From Alistipes sp. (GTDB lineage: Bacteria; Bacteroidota; Bacteroidia; Bacteroidales; Rikenellaceae), in assembly GCA_017629615.1 (NCBI GenBank), contig JAGBWT010000110.1, positions 1 through 10,113 of the forward strand: a stretch of 10,113 bases of DNA. Reading direction: 5' to 3'. Position 1 is the first letter of the stretch. Every line of letters begins with the position of its first letter. The notes beneath the pieces are model-generated. The model worked only from the letters and a program-made list of their open reading frames with translations, searched no databases and had not been told where the DNA came from. Made by a program: the position numbers and the translations under genes. Shown here one piece after another: positions 1 through 5,800 of the stretch.

Positions 1-1189
1 AAGCACGATTTACAAAGTTGCCCAATACGGCCACCAACTCGTTATTGTTGCGAGCCTGGTAATCCTTCCACGTGAAGTCGTTATCCTTGGTCTCCGGAGC
101 ATTTGCACACAATACATAACGCAAAACATCCTCCTTGCCCGGCATCTCCTCCAAATACTCGTGCAACCATACGGCCCAATTACGCGAGGTCGAAATCTTG
201 TCGCCCTCCAAATTGAGAAACTCGTTCGACGGCACATTCTCCGGCAAGATATAGTCGCCGTGCGCTTTGAGCATCGACGGGAAGACGATGCAGTGGAAGA
301 CGATGTTATCCTTGCCGATAAAGTGAACGAGCTTGGTCTCCTCGTCCTTCCAATACTTCTCCCAATCGGGCGTAAGGTCCTTTGTAGCAGATATATAGCC
401 AATCGGAGCGTCGAACCACACATAGAGTACCTTACCCTCGGCACCATCGACCGGCACCGGAATACCCCAATCGAGGTCGCGGCTCACGGCACGTGGTTGC
501 AAGCCTCCGTCGAGCCAACTCTTGCACTGGCCATAGACGTTGGATTTCCACTCCTTGTGGCCCTCCAAAATCCACTCGCGCAACATCTGCTCGTAGTCGT
601 TGAGCGGCAGATACCAATGCTTCGTATCGCGCTTTACGGGCACACTACCCGACAGGGTCGAGTGTGGCTCGATAAGTTCGTCGGGCGAGAGGGTAGAGCC
701 ACAAGCCTCGCACTGGTCGCCATAGGCACGCTCGTTGCCACATTTAGGGCAGGTACCGACGATATAGCGGTCGGCGAGGAACATCTTTGCCTCCTCGTCG
801 TAGTATTGTTGCGAAGTGCGCTCGATAAACTTACCCTCGTCGTAGAGCTTGCGGAAGAACTCCGAAGCGGTCACCGAGTGGGTAGGTGACGAGGTGCGCG
901 AGTAGATGTCGAACGAGATACCGAGGTCCTCGAACGACTTTTTGATAATCGCGTGATAGCGGTCTACGACCTCCTGCGGAGTGATACCCTCGCGCTTGGC
1001 CTTGATGGTGATAGGCACACCGTGCTCGTCGCTACCACAGACCGACAACACGTCGCGACCACGCAGACGCAGGTAGCGCGTATAGATGTCCGACGGAACA
1101 TATACGCCCGCCAAGTGGCCTATATGGACAGGGCCGTTGGCATAGGGAAGGGCCGATGTTACCAAATATCGCTTAAATTCTTTTGCCAT
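1..1189 (-). CDS. metG: Methionyl-tRNA synthetase, N-terminal part (3' end outside window)
   Basis: Charges tRNA-Met with methionine in the cytoplasm, a class I aminoacyl-tRNA synthetase. The reading frame is open from the ATG at 1189 to the left edge, giving 396 codons. The protein begins [20 protein letters not shown]. The class I HIGH signature is at residues 22-25, followed by GSDEHG at 52-57. A zinc knuckle of two CxxC pairs (C147/C150 and C160/C163) marks the form with a zinc-bearing connective peptide. WFDAPIGY at 258-265 and the KMSKS-equivalent KISTS at 331-335 complete the catalytic core. The visible part ends just inside the anticodon-binding domain; relatives are usually much longer, so the C-terminal region lies outside the window. 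It is divergent from mrp, and a TAACTTTG box on the minus strand lies 27 bp upstream of the start. No internal stop or frameshift was seen. Identification is very secure. Confidence 0.97.
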   Translation of the reverse strand, partial: MAKEFKRYLVTSALPYANGPVHIGHLAGVYVPSDIYTRYLRLRGRDVLSVCGSDEHGVPITIKAKREGITPQEVVDRYHAIIKKSFEDLGISFDIYSRTSSPTHSVTASEFFRKLYDEGKFIERTSQQYYDEEAKMFLADRYIVGTCPKCGNERAYGDQCEACGSTLSPDELIEPHSTLSGSVPVKRDTKHWYLPLNDYEQMLREWILEGHKEWKSNVYGQCKSWLDGGLQPRAVSRDLDWGIPVPVDGAEGKVLYVWFDAPIGYISATKDLTPDWEKYWKDEETKLVHFIGKDNIVFHCIVFPSMLKAHGDYILPENVPSNEFLNLEGDKISTSRNWAVWLHEYLEEMPGKEDVLRYVLCANAPETKDNDFTWKDYQARNNNELVAVLGNFVNRA

Positions 1190-1215
1190 AGTACTAATAA
1201 TATATATAATTGTCG

Positions 1216-1223
1216 CAAAGTTA
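1216..1223 (-). promoter_or_regulatory. Bacteroidetes -7 box for metG
   Basis: On the minus strand the bases read TAACTTTG, matching TAnnTTTG of the Bacteroidetes primary sigma factor. It lies 27 bp upstream of the metG ATG. No convincing TTTG -33 element was found at the expected distance, so the call rests on the -7 box alone. Confidence 0.5.
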
Positions 1224-1269
1224 CGCTTTTTTTCGATTTTAGACGCTCCGATGCGATAGTTTTTCGCTT

Positions 1270-1303
1270 TTTGGAGTACGTACCAAAAATTTTTATAACT
1301 TTG
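1270..1303 (+). promoter_or_regulatory. Promoter for mrp (TTTG, 22 bp, TAACTTTG)
   Basis: A TTTG at 1270-1273 is followed after 22 bp by TAACTTTG at 1296-1303, a good fit to the Bacteroidetes -33/-7 promoter. The start codon of mrp is 20 bp further on, which leaves a short leader without a Shine-Dalgarno sequence. The lipA promoter has the same 22-bp spacing, which supports both calls. Confidence 0.6.
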
Positions 1304-1323
1304 TAGGAGCAAAAAACAAAACT

Positions 1324-2394
1324 ATGGAGCAAGTAGTTCACAATATTCTCCGCTCAATAATCCACCCCGAGAGCGGCGAAAATCTTATCGATGGGGGTAT
1401 TGTGGAGTCACTCAAATGGACTCCCGAGAGTGTCTCAATCGCGCTGCACTTCCGCAAGGCTCGCGACCCGTTTGCAACCAAAATCAAGAATCAGGTCGAG
1501 ACGGCAATCAAAGAGGTTCTGCCCGAGCGCAACATCATCGTCTATATCAAGGAGGGTGACGACAAGCAGGCCCAAAAGCGCGAACAGATTGAGCAGATGC
1601 ACCGCAACTCGACAACATCGCATATCGGCAACGTCATCGCCATAGCCTCGGGCAAGGGTGGCGTCGGCAAATCGACCGTGACGGCAAACCTCGCCGTAGC
1701 ACTCTCGCGATTGGGCTACCGTGTAGGCGTTCTCGATGCCGATATTTACGGCCCTTCGCAAGCCAAGATGTTCGGCGTAGAGGATTATCTGCCCGACGCT
1801 GTACAAATCGACGGCAACGACTTTATCGTGCCTGCCGAGAGCCTCGGTGTGCGCCTCATTTCGATAGCGATGTTTATCCGTCCGACCGACGCTCTGATGT
1901 GGCGAGGCACGATGGCTAACAGCGCGTTGCGCCAACTTATCCACCAGACGCAGTGGGGCGAACTCGACTATCTGCTTATCGACCTTCCTCCGGGTACGGG
2001 CGACATTCATCTGTCAATAATTTCGGAACTCACAATCGACGGAGCCATCATCGTTTCGACTCCTCAACAGGTCGCTGTGGCCGATGTTGTGCGAGGCGTC
2101 GAGATGTTCCGCAACCCTAATGTAGCCATCGAAGTCGTTGGTATTGTGGAGAATATGGCGTGGTTCACTCCTGCCGGACTGCCCAACAACCGCTACTACC
2201 TCTTTGGTCGTGGCGGAGCCGAGCGTTATGCAACCGAGGCGGGTGTCGATTTGTTAGGCCAAATCCCTATCATTCAGTCGATTATGGAGGGTAGCGACAA
2301 TGGTTGCCCAGCCTCTATGACCGACTCGGCAGTCGAGCCTTATTATCGACAAGTGGCCGAAAAAGTTGTTGAAAAGTTGATGAAAAAGTGTTGA
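1324..2394 (+). CDS. mrp: Mrp/NBP35-family Fe-S carrier ATPase
   Basis: Cytoplasmic P-loop ATPase of the Mrp/ApbC/NBP35 family, which binds Fe-S clusters and transfers them to target enzymes. It has 356 residues, a normal length. Residues 1-78 form an MIP18/DUF59-type domain, then a charged linker (79-100), then the ATPase: deviant Walker A SGKGGVGKST at 109-118, DADIYGPS at 138-145, and the switch motif DLPPGTGD at 220-227. ENMAWFTP at 276-283 is the segment that in E. coli-type Mrp leads into the cluster-binding CxxC. Here it continues AGLPNNRYYLFG with no cysteine; the only cysteines in the whole protein are C328 and C356. Family membership is certain, but the cluster-binding mode is therefore unclear. 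The start ATG follows a good promoter by 20 bp, and a terminator-like hairpin overlaps the stop codon. It is probably monocistronic. Confidence 0.95.
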   Translation: MEQVVHNILRSIIHPESGENLIDGGIVESLKWTPESVSIALHFRKARDPFATKIKNQVETAIKEVLPERNIIVYIKEGDDKQAQKREQIEQMHRNSTTSHIGNVIAIASGKGGVGKSTVTANLAVALSRLGYRVGVLDADIYGPSQAKMFGVEDYLPDAVQIDGNDFIVPAESLGVRLISIAMFIRPTDALMWRGTMANSALRQLIHQTQWGELDYLLIDLPPGTGDIHLSIISELTIDGAIIVSTPQQVAVADVVRGVEMFRNPNVAIEVVGIVENMAWFTPAGLPNNRYYLFGRGGAERYATEAGVDLLGQIPIIQSIMEGSDNGCPASMTDSAVEPYYRQVAEKVVEKLMKKC

Positions 2395-2430
2395 GAAACG
2401 GTTGATAGTTTTTAACAACTCGACACTTTT
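2384..2430 (+). terminator. Terminator-like hairpin at the end of mrp
   Basis: AAAAGTGTTGAG (2384-2395) is complementary to CTCGACACTTTT (2419-2430) over 12 positions, with one U-G pair and a loop of 23 nt. The A-tract on the left arm and T-tract on the right arm are typical of an intrinsic, possibly bidirectional, terminator. The left arm covers the mrp stop codon. The loop is longer than usual, so efficiency is uncertain. Confidence 0.45.
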
Positions 2431-2742
2431 CGACAGCCGAACGAAAAAGAAAAAAATATCGACAATTTATCGCCATTTTATTCCACCTTTTCAAAGGTCG
2501 AATGTTGATAAAAAGTCGGTGTTGAAATGTTAAAAGAGGTTAAACACATTTGTTGAAAACTCCGCAAATCACTATCGCTGACAAGCCGTTACGAGGCTCG
2601 GCATCGAAGAGGGTTGAGAGGGGCGATGTCTAAAAATTTTTTTGAAAAAAGTTACCGACAGTTTCAACAGCATTTATTATTGTTGTTTTAATCTTATTTT
2701 AATTAAATTATAAATAAACAAAAACAAATAATAACAACAAAA
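2395..2742. other. AT-rich intergenic region with TGTTGA words, mrp to nadA
   Basis: No gene is seen in these 348 bp. The first part holds the mrp terminator hairpin. TGTTGA followed by A/G/T and A recurs at 2367, 2389, 2503, 2520 and 2551 (plus strand; the first two begin in mrp), and TTTCAACA lies at 2662 in the opposite orientation. A small palindrome ACCTTT-TC-AAAGGT sits at 2485-2498. A T-run lies near 2637-2643, and the last 70 bp before nadA are almost pure A/T. No exact TAnnTTTG box was found for nadA; the closest is TATTGTTG at 2678-2685, with one mismatch. Confidence 0.5.
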
Positions 2743-3681
2743 ATGGTTGATAACTCCGCCGCAATGATTGCCCGCATCGAGCAACTCAAAAAAGAGAAAA
2801 ATGCCGTCATCTTGGCCCACTACTACACCAATCCCGAGGTGCAGGCCGTAGCCGATTTTCTTGGCGATTCGCTCGCCCTCTCGGTCAAGGCCCGCAGTAT
2901 CGATGCTCGCGTGATACTCTTCGCAGGTGTGCACTTTATGGCCGAAACAGCCAAGGTCCTCGCACCCGAAAAAACGGTGCTGATACCCAACCCCGAGGCG
3001 GGTTGTTCGCCTGCCGAGTCGTGCGATGCCGAGGCCTTCGCCCGATTTAAGGCTCAATATCCCGACCACCTCGTCGTGTCGTATGTCAATACTACGGTCG
3101 AGGTCAAGGCGCTGACCGATATATGCTGCACCTCGTCGAACGCCTTGCGTGTTGTCAAGAGTATCGACCCGCAGCAACCTATCATCTTCGGTCCCGACCG
3201 CAACCTCGGCTCTCATATAAAGAAGATTACGGGCCGTGAGAATATCGTTCTGTGGGACGGTGCGTGTCACGTTCACGAGGAGTTCTCGTTGGAGCGCATC
3301 GTCGCACTGCAAAAGGCCCACCCCGAGGCGAAGGTTGTCGTGCATCCGGAGTGTAAGCCCGAGGTGGTAGCCATAGCCGACTACTGTGGCTCAACGGCCG
3401 GCATTCTCGACTATTGCGGCATCTGCGACGCCACCGAATTTATCGTCGTGACCGAGGCCGGAATCCTGACCGAGATGCGCCGCCAATACCCCGAAAAGAA
3501 TTTTATCGCAGCACCAACCTGCGACCCTGCTGTTGCCTGCAACGAGTGTCGCTATATGAAGATGGTAACTCTCGAAAGTATAGCCACTTGCCTCGAAAAC
3601 CTCGCACCCGAAATCACCCTCGACGAGAGCCTTCGCAAGGCCGCCGAAAAGGCGATTGTGAATATGGTGGAGAGAGGGTAG
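2743..3681 (+). CDS. nadA: Quinolinate synthase NadA
   Basis: Cytoplasmic [4Fe-4S] enzyme that condenses iminoaspartate with dihydroxyacetone phosphate to quinolinate in de novo NAD synthesis. It is 312 residues long, typical for the family. Visible hallmarks are AHYY at 25-28, GDSLALS at 41-47, MAETAK at 66-71, YVNTT at 114-118, GPDRNLG at 150-156, HPECKPEV at 201-208, GSTAGI at 216-221 and CNECRYMKM at 266-274. The three expected cluster ligands are C88 (in AGCS), C204 (in HPEC) and C269 (in CRYMKM), by analogy with characterised NadA proteins. It needs iminoaspartate from NadB or aspartate dehydrogenase and passes quinolinate to NadC; neither is in the window. The start ATG is preceded only by A-rich sequence, usual for this phylum. 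No clear promoter box was found. A long hairpin lies 35 bp after the stop. Confidence 0.97.
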   Translation: MVDNSAAMIARIEQLKKEKNAVILAHYYTNPEVQAVADFLGDSLALSVKARSIDARVILFAGVHFMAETAKVLAPEKTVLIPNPEAGCSPAESCDAEAFARFKAQYPDHLVVSYVNTTVEVKALTDICCTSSNALRVVKSIDPQQPIIFGPDRNLGSHIKKITGRENIVLWDGACHVHEEFSLERIVALQKAHPEAKVVVHPECKPEVVAIADYCGSTAGILDYCGICDATEFIVVTEAGILTEMRRQYPEKNFIAAPTCDPAVACNECRYMKMVTLESIATCLENLAPEITLDESLRKAAEKAIVNMVERG

Positions 3682-3687
3682 GAAAGG

Positions 3688-3706
3688 AATTAAAAATTAA
3701 AAATTA
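3688..3706. repeat. Short AT repeat, TTAAAAA unit
   Basis: AATTAAAAATTAAAAATTA is a 7-bp-period repeat just after nadA. Similar A/T-only tracts are common between genes in Bacteroidales, so it may carry no special function. Confidence 0.5.
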
Positions 3707-3715
3707 CTTTTTGCA

Positions 3716-3773
3716 TTTTCCCCTTTGCTATTCAGAGCGCAGCCTGCTTGCTATTGAATGGCAAAGGGGAAAA
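3716..3773. terminator. Long hairpin after nadA (terminator or REP-like element)
   Basis: TTTTCCCCTTTGC (3716-3728) has a perfect 13-nt reverse complement at 3761-3773. The stem continues inward through a T-G pair, the five pairs ATTCA/TGAAT (3730-3734 with 3755-3759) and one more wobble pair. This gives about 20 pairs around a loop of about 18 nt. It starts 35 bp after the nadA stop and could end the transcript. The stem is unusually long, and the T-run after it is short and interrupted (CTTTTGC), so a dispersed REP- or MITE-like element is an alternative. Confidence 0.4.
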
Positions 3774-3779
3774 CTTTTG

Positions 3780-3858
3780 CTGGGTAGACTGGGTTTTGCT
3801 GGGTAGACTGGGTAGACTGGAAGATTAGGGTCGTTAAGGGCGTTAAGGGCGTTAGTGG
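3780..3858. repeat. G-rich 9-bp tandem array, locus 1 left
   Basis: GGG runs recur every 9 bp, occasionally 10, starting at 3782, 3791, 3801, 3810, 3819 (GG), 3828, 3838 and 3847. The first part uses the unit CTGGGTAGA; from 3825 the unit changes to TTAAGGGCG while the period stays near 9. GGGTAGACTGGGTAGACTG (3801-3819) recurs exactly at 5837-5855. The array is intergenic and its units carry stop codons in some frames, so coding is unlikely. Confidence 0.8.
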
Positions 3859-3866
3859 TTTATTTT

Positions 3867-4021
3867 CTCTAAATTCCCTAAACTCTCTAAATTCTCCAGT
3901 CTACCCAGCCTACTCATTTTACCCAGTCTACTCAATCTACCCATTCTACCCAGCCTCCCCATCACCCTAACACCCCTAAAACCCCTAACACCCCTAACGC
4001 CCCTAACGCCCTTAACGCCCC
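3867..4021. repeat. C-rich 9-bp tandem array, locus 1 right
   Basis: About 17 degenerate 9-bp units run with almost no phase slip. The units drift from CTCTAAATT/CCCTAAACT through ACCCAGTCT/ACTCAATCT-like forms to CCCCTAACG. CCCC or CCC runs begin at 3973, 3982, 3991, 4000, 4009 and 4018, exactly 9 bp apart. CCCTAACGCCCTTAACG at 4001-4017 is repeated exactly at 5871-5887. Parts of the array are inverted copies of the preceding G-rich array: 3896-3909 against 3798-3811 and 4003-4020 against 3838-3855. Confidence 0.85.
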
Positions 4022-4064
4022 TCCTCCTCAATCCCCCCAAAAAGCCTTTTTTATGCTCCTTTGT

Positions 4065-4082
4065 AAAAAAGTATACTTTTTT
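4065..4082. promoter_or_regulatory. Perfect 18-bp palindrome at the lipA promoter
   Basis: AAAAAAGTATACTTTTTT is perfectly self-complementary and overlaps the TTTG -33 element of lipA by two bases. Its position would suit a repressor operator, but its low complexity also fits a weak terminator-like hairpin (7-bp stem AAAAAAG/CTTTTTT) or chance in an AT-rich promoter. Confidence 0.3.
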
Positions 4083-4114
4083 TGAACAATTCGTTTGATT
4101 TTTTCATATCTTTG
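4081..4114 (+). promoter_or_regulatory. Promoter for lipA (TTTG, 22 bp, TATCTTTG)
   Basis: TTTG at 4081-4084 and TATCTTTG at 4107-4114, 22 bp apart, fit the Bacteroidetes -33/-7 promoter. The lipA ATG lies 28 bp downstream. It probably serves lipA and lipB together. Confidence 0.6.
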
Positions 4115-4142
4115 CATCAATTAGGAAAATAATGAACTTAAA

Positions 4143-5024
4143 ATGCCGAAGTCGTATAGTGCAGATGCGGTAGAACGCAAGCCGGAATGGTTGAAGATAC
4201 GTCTCCACGCAAGCGAAGCTTATGGGGAGGTGGAGCGTATCGTGAAGCACCATTCTCTACATACGATTTGCAGTAGCGGCAGGTGTCCGAACAAAGCAGA
4301 GTGTTGGTCACGCCGTACGGCTACATTTATGATTTTGGGCGATATTTGTACCCGAAATTGTCGTTTTTGTGCTACTGCTACCGGTCACCCTTTGCCGCCC
4401 GATAAGGCCGAACCCGAGAGGGTTGCCGAGTCGGTGGCGTTGATGCAACTTCGGCACGTTGTCGTGACTTCTGTAACTCGTGATGATTTACCCGACCGAG
4501 GGGCTGCCCATTGGGCTGCGACGGTCGAGGCTGTCAGAGCGAAGAATCCTGACGCAACAATTGAGCTCCTTATTTCCGATTTGGACGCTACGCCTGCTCT
4601 TCTCGACGTGGTTGTAGCCTCCAAGCCCGACATTGTTGGGCACAACATCGAGACTGTCGAGCGTTTGACACCTGCCCTGCGTACCCGCGCGACCTATGCC
4701 ACATCGTTGGCAACGTTGCGTTATTTGGCGTCGAAGGGTGTTGTGGTGAAGAGCGGTTTGATGGTCGGACTCGGCGAGAGTGACGAGGAGGTGGAGCAGA
4801 CTATGCGCGACCTGCGCGAGGCGGGAGTGCGTATTCTGACCATCGGCCAGTACCTTCGACCAACTGTGGAGCACTATCCGGTTGCGGCTTATATCACCCC
4901 ACAGAAATTCGAAGAGTACCGTCGTATGGCACTCGACCTCGGATTTGACTACTGTGCGAGCGCACCGCTCGTGCGGTCGTCGTACCTTGCCGACGAAGCG
5001 TGTAAGAGCGTGTGTAGAGCGTAG
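4143..5024 (+). CDS. lipA: Lipoyl synthase LipA
   Basis: Radical SAM enzyme that inserts two sulfur atoms into protein-bound octanoyl groups to form lipoyl cofactor on 2-oxoacid dehydrogenases and GcvH. It is 293 residues long, normal for the family. The auxiliary cluster motif Cx4Cx5C is C43, C48 and C54 (CSSGRCPNKAEC). The radical SAM motif Cx3Cx2C is C69, C73 and C76 (CTRNCRFC). The C-terminal RSSY at 278-281 supplies the serine ligand of the auxiliary cluster. VGLGESDEEV and the LTIGQYLRP segment are also typical. The start ATG is chosen because of the promoter 28 bp upstream and because the sequence aligns with family N-termini; an ATG at 4132 is out of frame. lipB follows 69 bp later on the same strand. 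The plus strand here is clearly richer in G than in nadA. Confidence 0.97.
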   Translation: MPKSYSADAVERKPEWLKIRLHASEAYGEVERIVKHHSLHTICSSGRCPNKAECWSRRTATFMILGDICTRNCRFCATATGHPLPPDKAEPERVAESVALMQLRHVVVTSVTRDDLPDRGAAHWAATVEAVRAKNPDATIELLISDLDATPALLDVVVASKPDIVGHNIETVERLTPALRTRATYATSLATLRYLASKGVVVKSGLMVGLGESDEEVEQTMRDLREAGVRILTIGQYLRPTVEHYPVAAYITPQKFEEYRRMALDLGFDYCASAPLVRSSYLADEACKSVCRA

Positions 5025-5069
5025 CCCCTTGTGAGGCTCGGTCTGCCCCTTTTACGGTTTGTAAATGGG

Positions 5070-5086
5070 TACGGCAGTGTGCCGTA
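5070..5086 (+). other. Small hairpin in the lipA-lipB gap
   Basis: TACGGCA-GTG-TGCCGTA forms a perfect 7-bp stem with a 3-nt loop, ending 7 bp before the lipB start codon. There is no following T-run, so it is not a standard terminator. It could modulate lipB translation or mRNA stability, or be chance. Confidence 0.3.
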
Positions 5087-5093
5087 TTGAGAT

Positions 5094-5789
5094 ATGAAAG
5101 TCGGATACGAGGATTTGGGCACGATGTCCTACAAAGAGTGTTGGGAGTACCAACAACGTCTGTTTGAGAGCCGTCTGCAATGCCACAACGAGGCTGGCGC
5201 AGAGGCTACGAAAGCGGGCGATATACTCGTTGTCGAACATCGGCCGGTCTATACGCTCGGCAAGAGCGGCAAAGCACAAAATATGCTTATCGACGAGGCA
5301 CGCTTAAAGGCCCTCGGAGCCGAATACTTCCATATCGACCGCGGAGGCGATATTACGTTTCACGGCCCGGGGCAGATTGTCTGCTACCCGATTTTGGACC
5401 TTTCGCTGCTGGGCATAGGTCTGCGTCGCTATATCGAGATACTCGAAGAGGCGGTCATCGCGACCGTTGCCGAGTATGGTATCGAGGCCGAGCGATTGGA
5501 GGGTGCTACGGGCGTGTGGATTTGTAACCGCGACGCCGAGGGTCGAGCCTCGATGTGGCGAAAGATTTGCGCCATAGGAGTTCGTGCTTCGCACTTTGTG
5601 ACGATGCACGGCTTGGCACTCAACGTGGCAACCGACCTGCGTTGGTTTACGATGATTAACCCTTGCGGATTTGTCGATAAGGGTGTCACCTCGATAGAGC
5701 GTGAGCGCGGCGAGGCGACCGACATCGACGAGGTGAAGGGCAAACTGAAAAGACATTTGACCAGATTGCTGGGAGTGGAGGTGAATTAA
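5094..5789 (+). CDS. lipB: Octanoyltransferase LipB
   Basis: Cytoplasmic enzyme that transfers octanoate from acyl carrier protein to lysines of lipoate-dependent proteins, making the substrate of LipA. It is 231 residues long, close to family length. Motifs seen are RGGDITFHGPGQ at 83-94 followed by YPILDL, then ATGVWI at 138-143, KICAIGVR at 157-164 containing the catalytic lysine K157, MHGLALNV at 171-178, and NPCG at 189-192 with the catalytic cysteine C191. The start is well bounded: a TGA stop lies in frame at 5088-5090, just two codons upstream of the ATG. It follows lipA by 69 bp on the same strand and is very likely co-transcribed with it. No -7 box was seen in the gap. A 9-bp repeat array starts shortly after its stop. 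Confidence 0.97.
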   Translation: MKVGYEDLGTMSYKECWEYQQRLFESRLQCHNEAGAEATKAGDILVVEHRPVYTLGKSGKAQNMLIDEARLKALGAEYFHIDRGGDITFHGPGQIVCYPILDLSLLGIGLRRYIEILEEAVIATVAEYGIEAERLEGATGVWICNRDAEGRASMWRKICAIGVRASHFVTMHGLALNVATDLRWFTMINPCGFVDKGVTSIERERGEATDIDEVKGKLKRHLTRLLGVEVN

Positions 5790-5800
5790 AAGTTTTGGCT

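Larger units (their letters stand above)
1190..1323. promoter_or_regulatory. Divergent promoter region between metG and mrp
   Basis: This AT-rich gap of 134 bp must hold promoters for both genes. Each strand carries a TAACTTTG box, a perfect match to the Bacteroidetes -7 consensus TAnnTTTG: minus strand at 1216-1223 for metG and plus strand at 1296-1303 for mrp. The boxes are seen directly; promoter function is inferred. No operator-like palindrome was noticed. Confidence 0.6.
3682..4142. other. Repeat-rich intergenic region, nadA to lipA
   Basis: These 461 bp hold no convincing gene. In order they contain a short 7-bp-period AT repeat (3688-3706), a long hairpin (3716-3773), a G-rich 9-bp array (3780-3858), a C-rich 9-bp array (3867-4021), an 18-bp perfect palindrome (4065-4082) and the lipA promoter (4081-4114). 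A minus-strand reading frame through the C-rich array encodes a tripeptide-like repeat but has only a TTG start and looks like a by-product of the 9-bp period. Confidence 0.7.

Noticed and set aside
161..889. Plus-strand open frame of 242 codons in the left part
   Set aside because: It is antisense to metG, whose HIGH, zinc and KMSKS-like motifs are intact on the minus strand.
3414..3806. Plus-strand frame starting in nadA and running through the hairpin into the G-rich array
   Set aside because: Most of it overlaps nadA in another frame and the rest is hairpin and repeat sequence; no start signal or motif.
3780..4021. CRISPR array
   Set aside because: Units are 9 bp with no repeat-spacer pattern and there are no cas genes.
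3852..4040. Minus-strand frame encoding a tripeptide-like repeat (RGV and GRL units), 62 codons
   Set aside because: It has only a TTG start, lies wholly inside the C-rich 9-bp array, and any 9-bp period gives a three-residue repeat. Other units of the same family contain stop codons, so the period is not kept for coding.
1190..4142. tRNA, rRNA or known riboswitch in the longer gaps
   Set aside because: No cloverleaf, rRNA-like conserved stretch or recognisable riboswitch core was seen in the gaps examined.
2590..5041. GAGGCTCGG word shared by two intergenic regions (near 2593 and 5033)
   Set aside because: Only nine bases are shared and the flanks differ, so it is within chance for this sequence.
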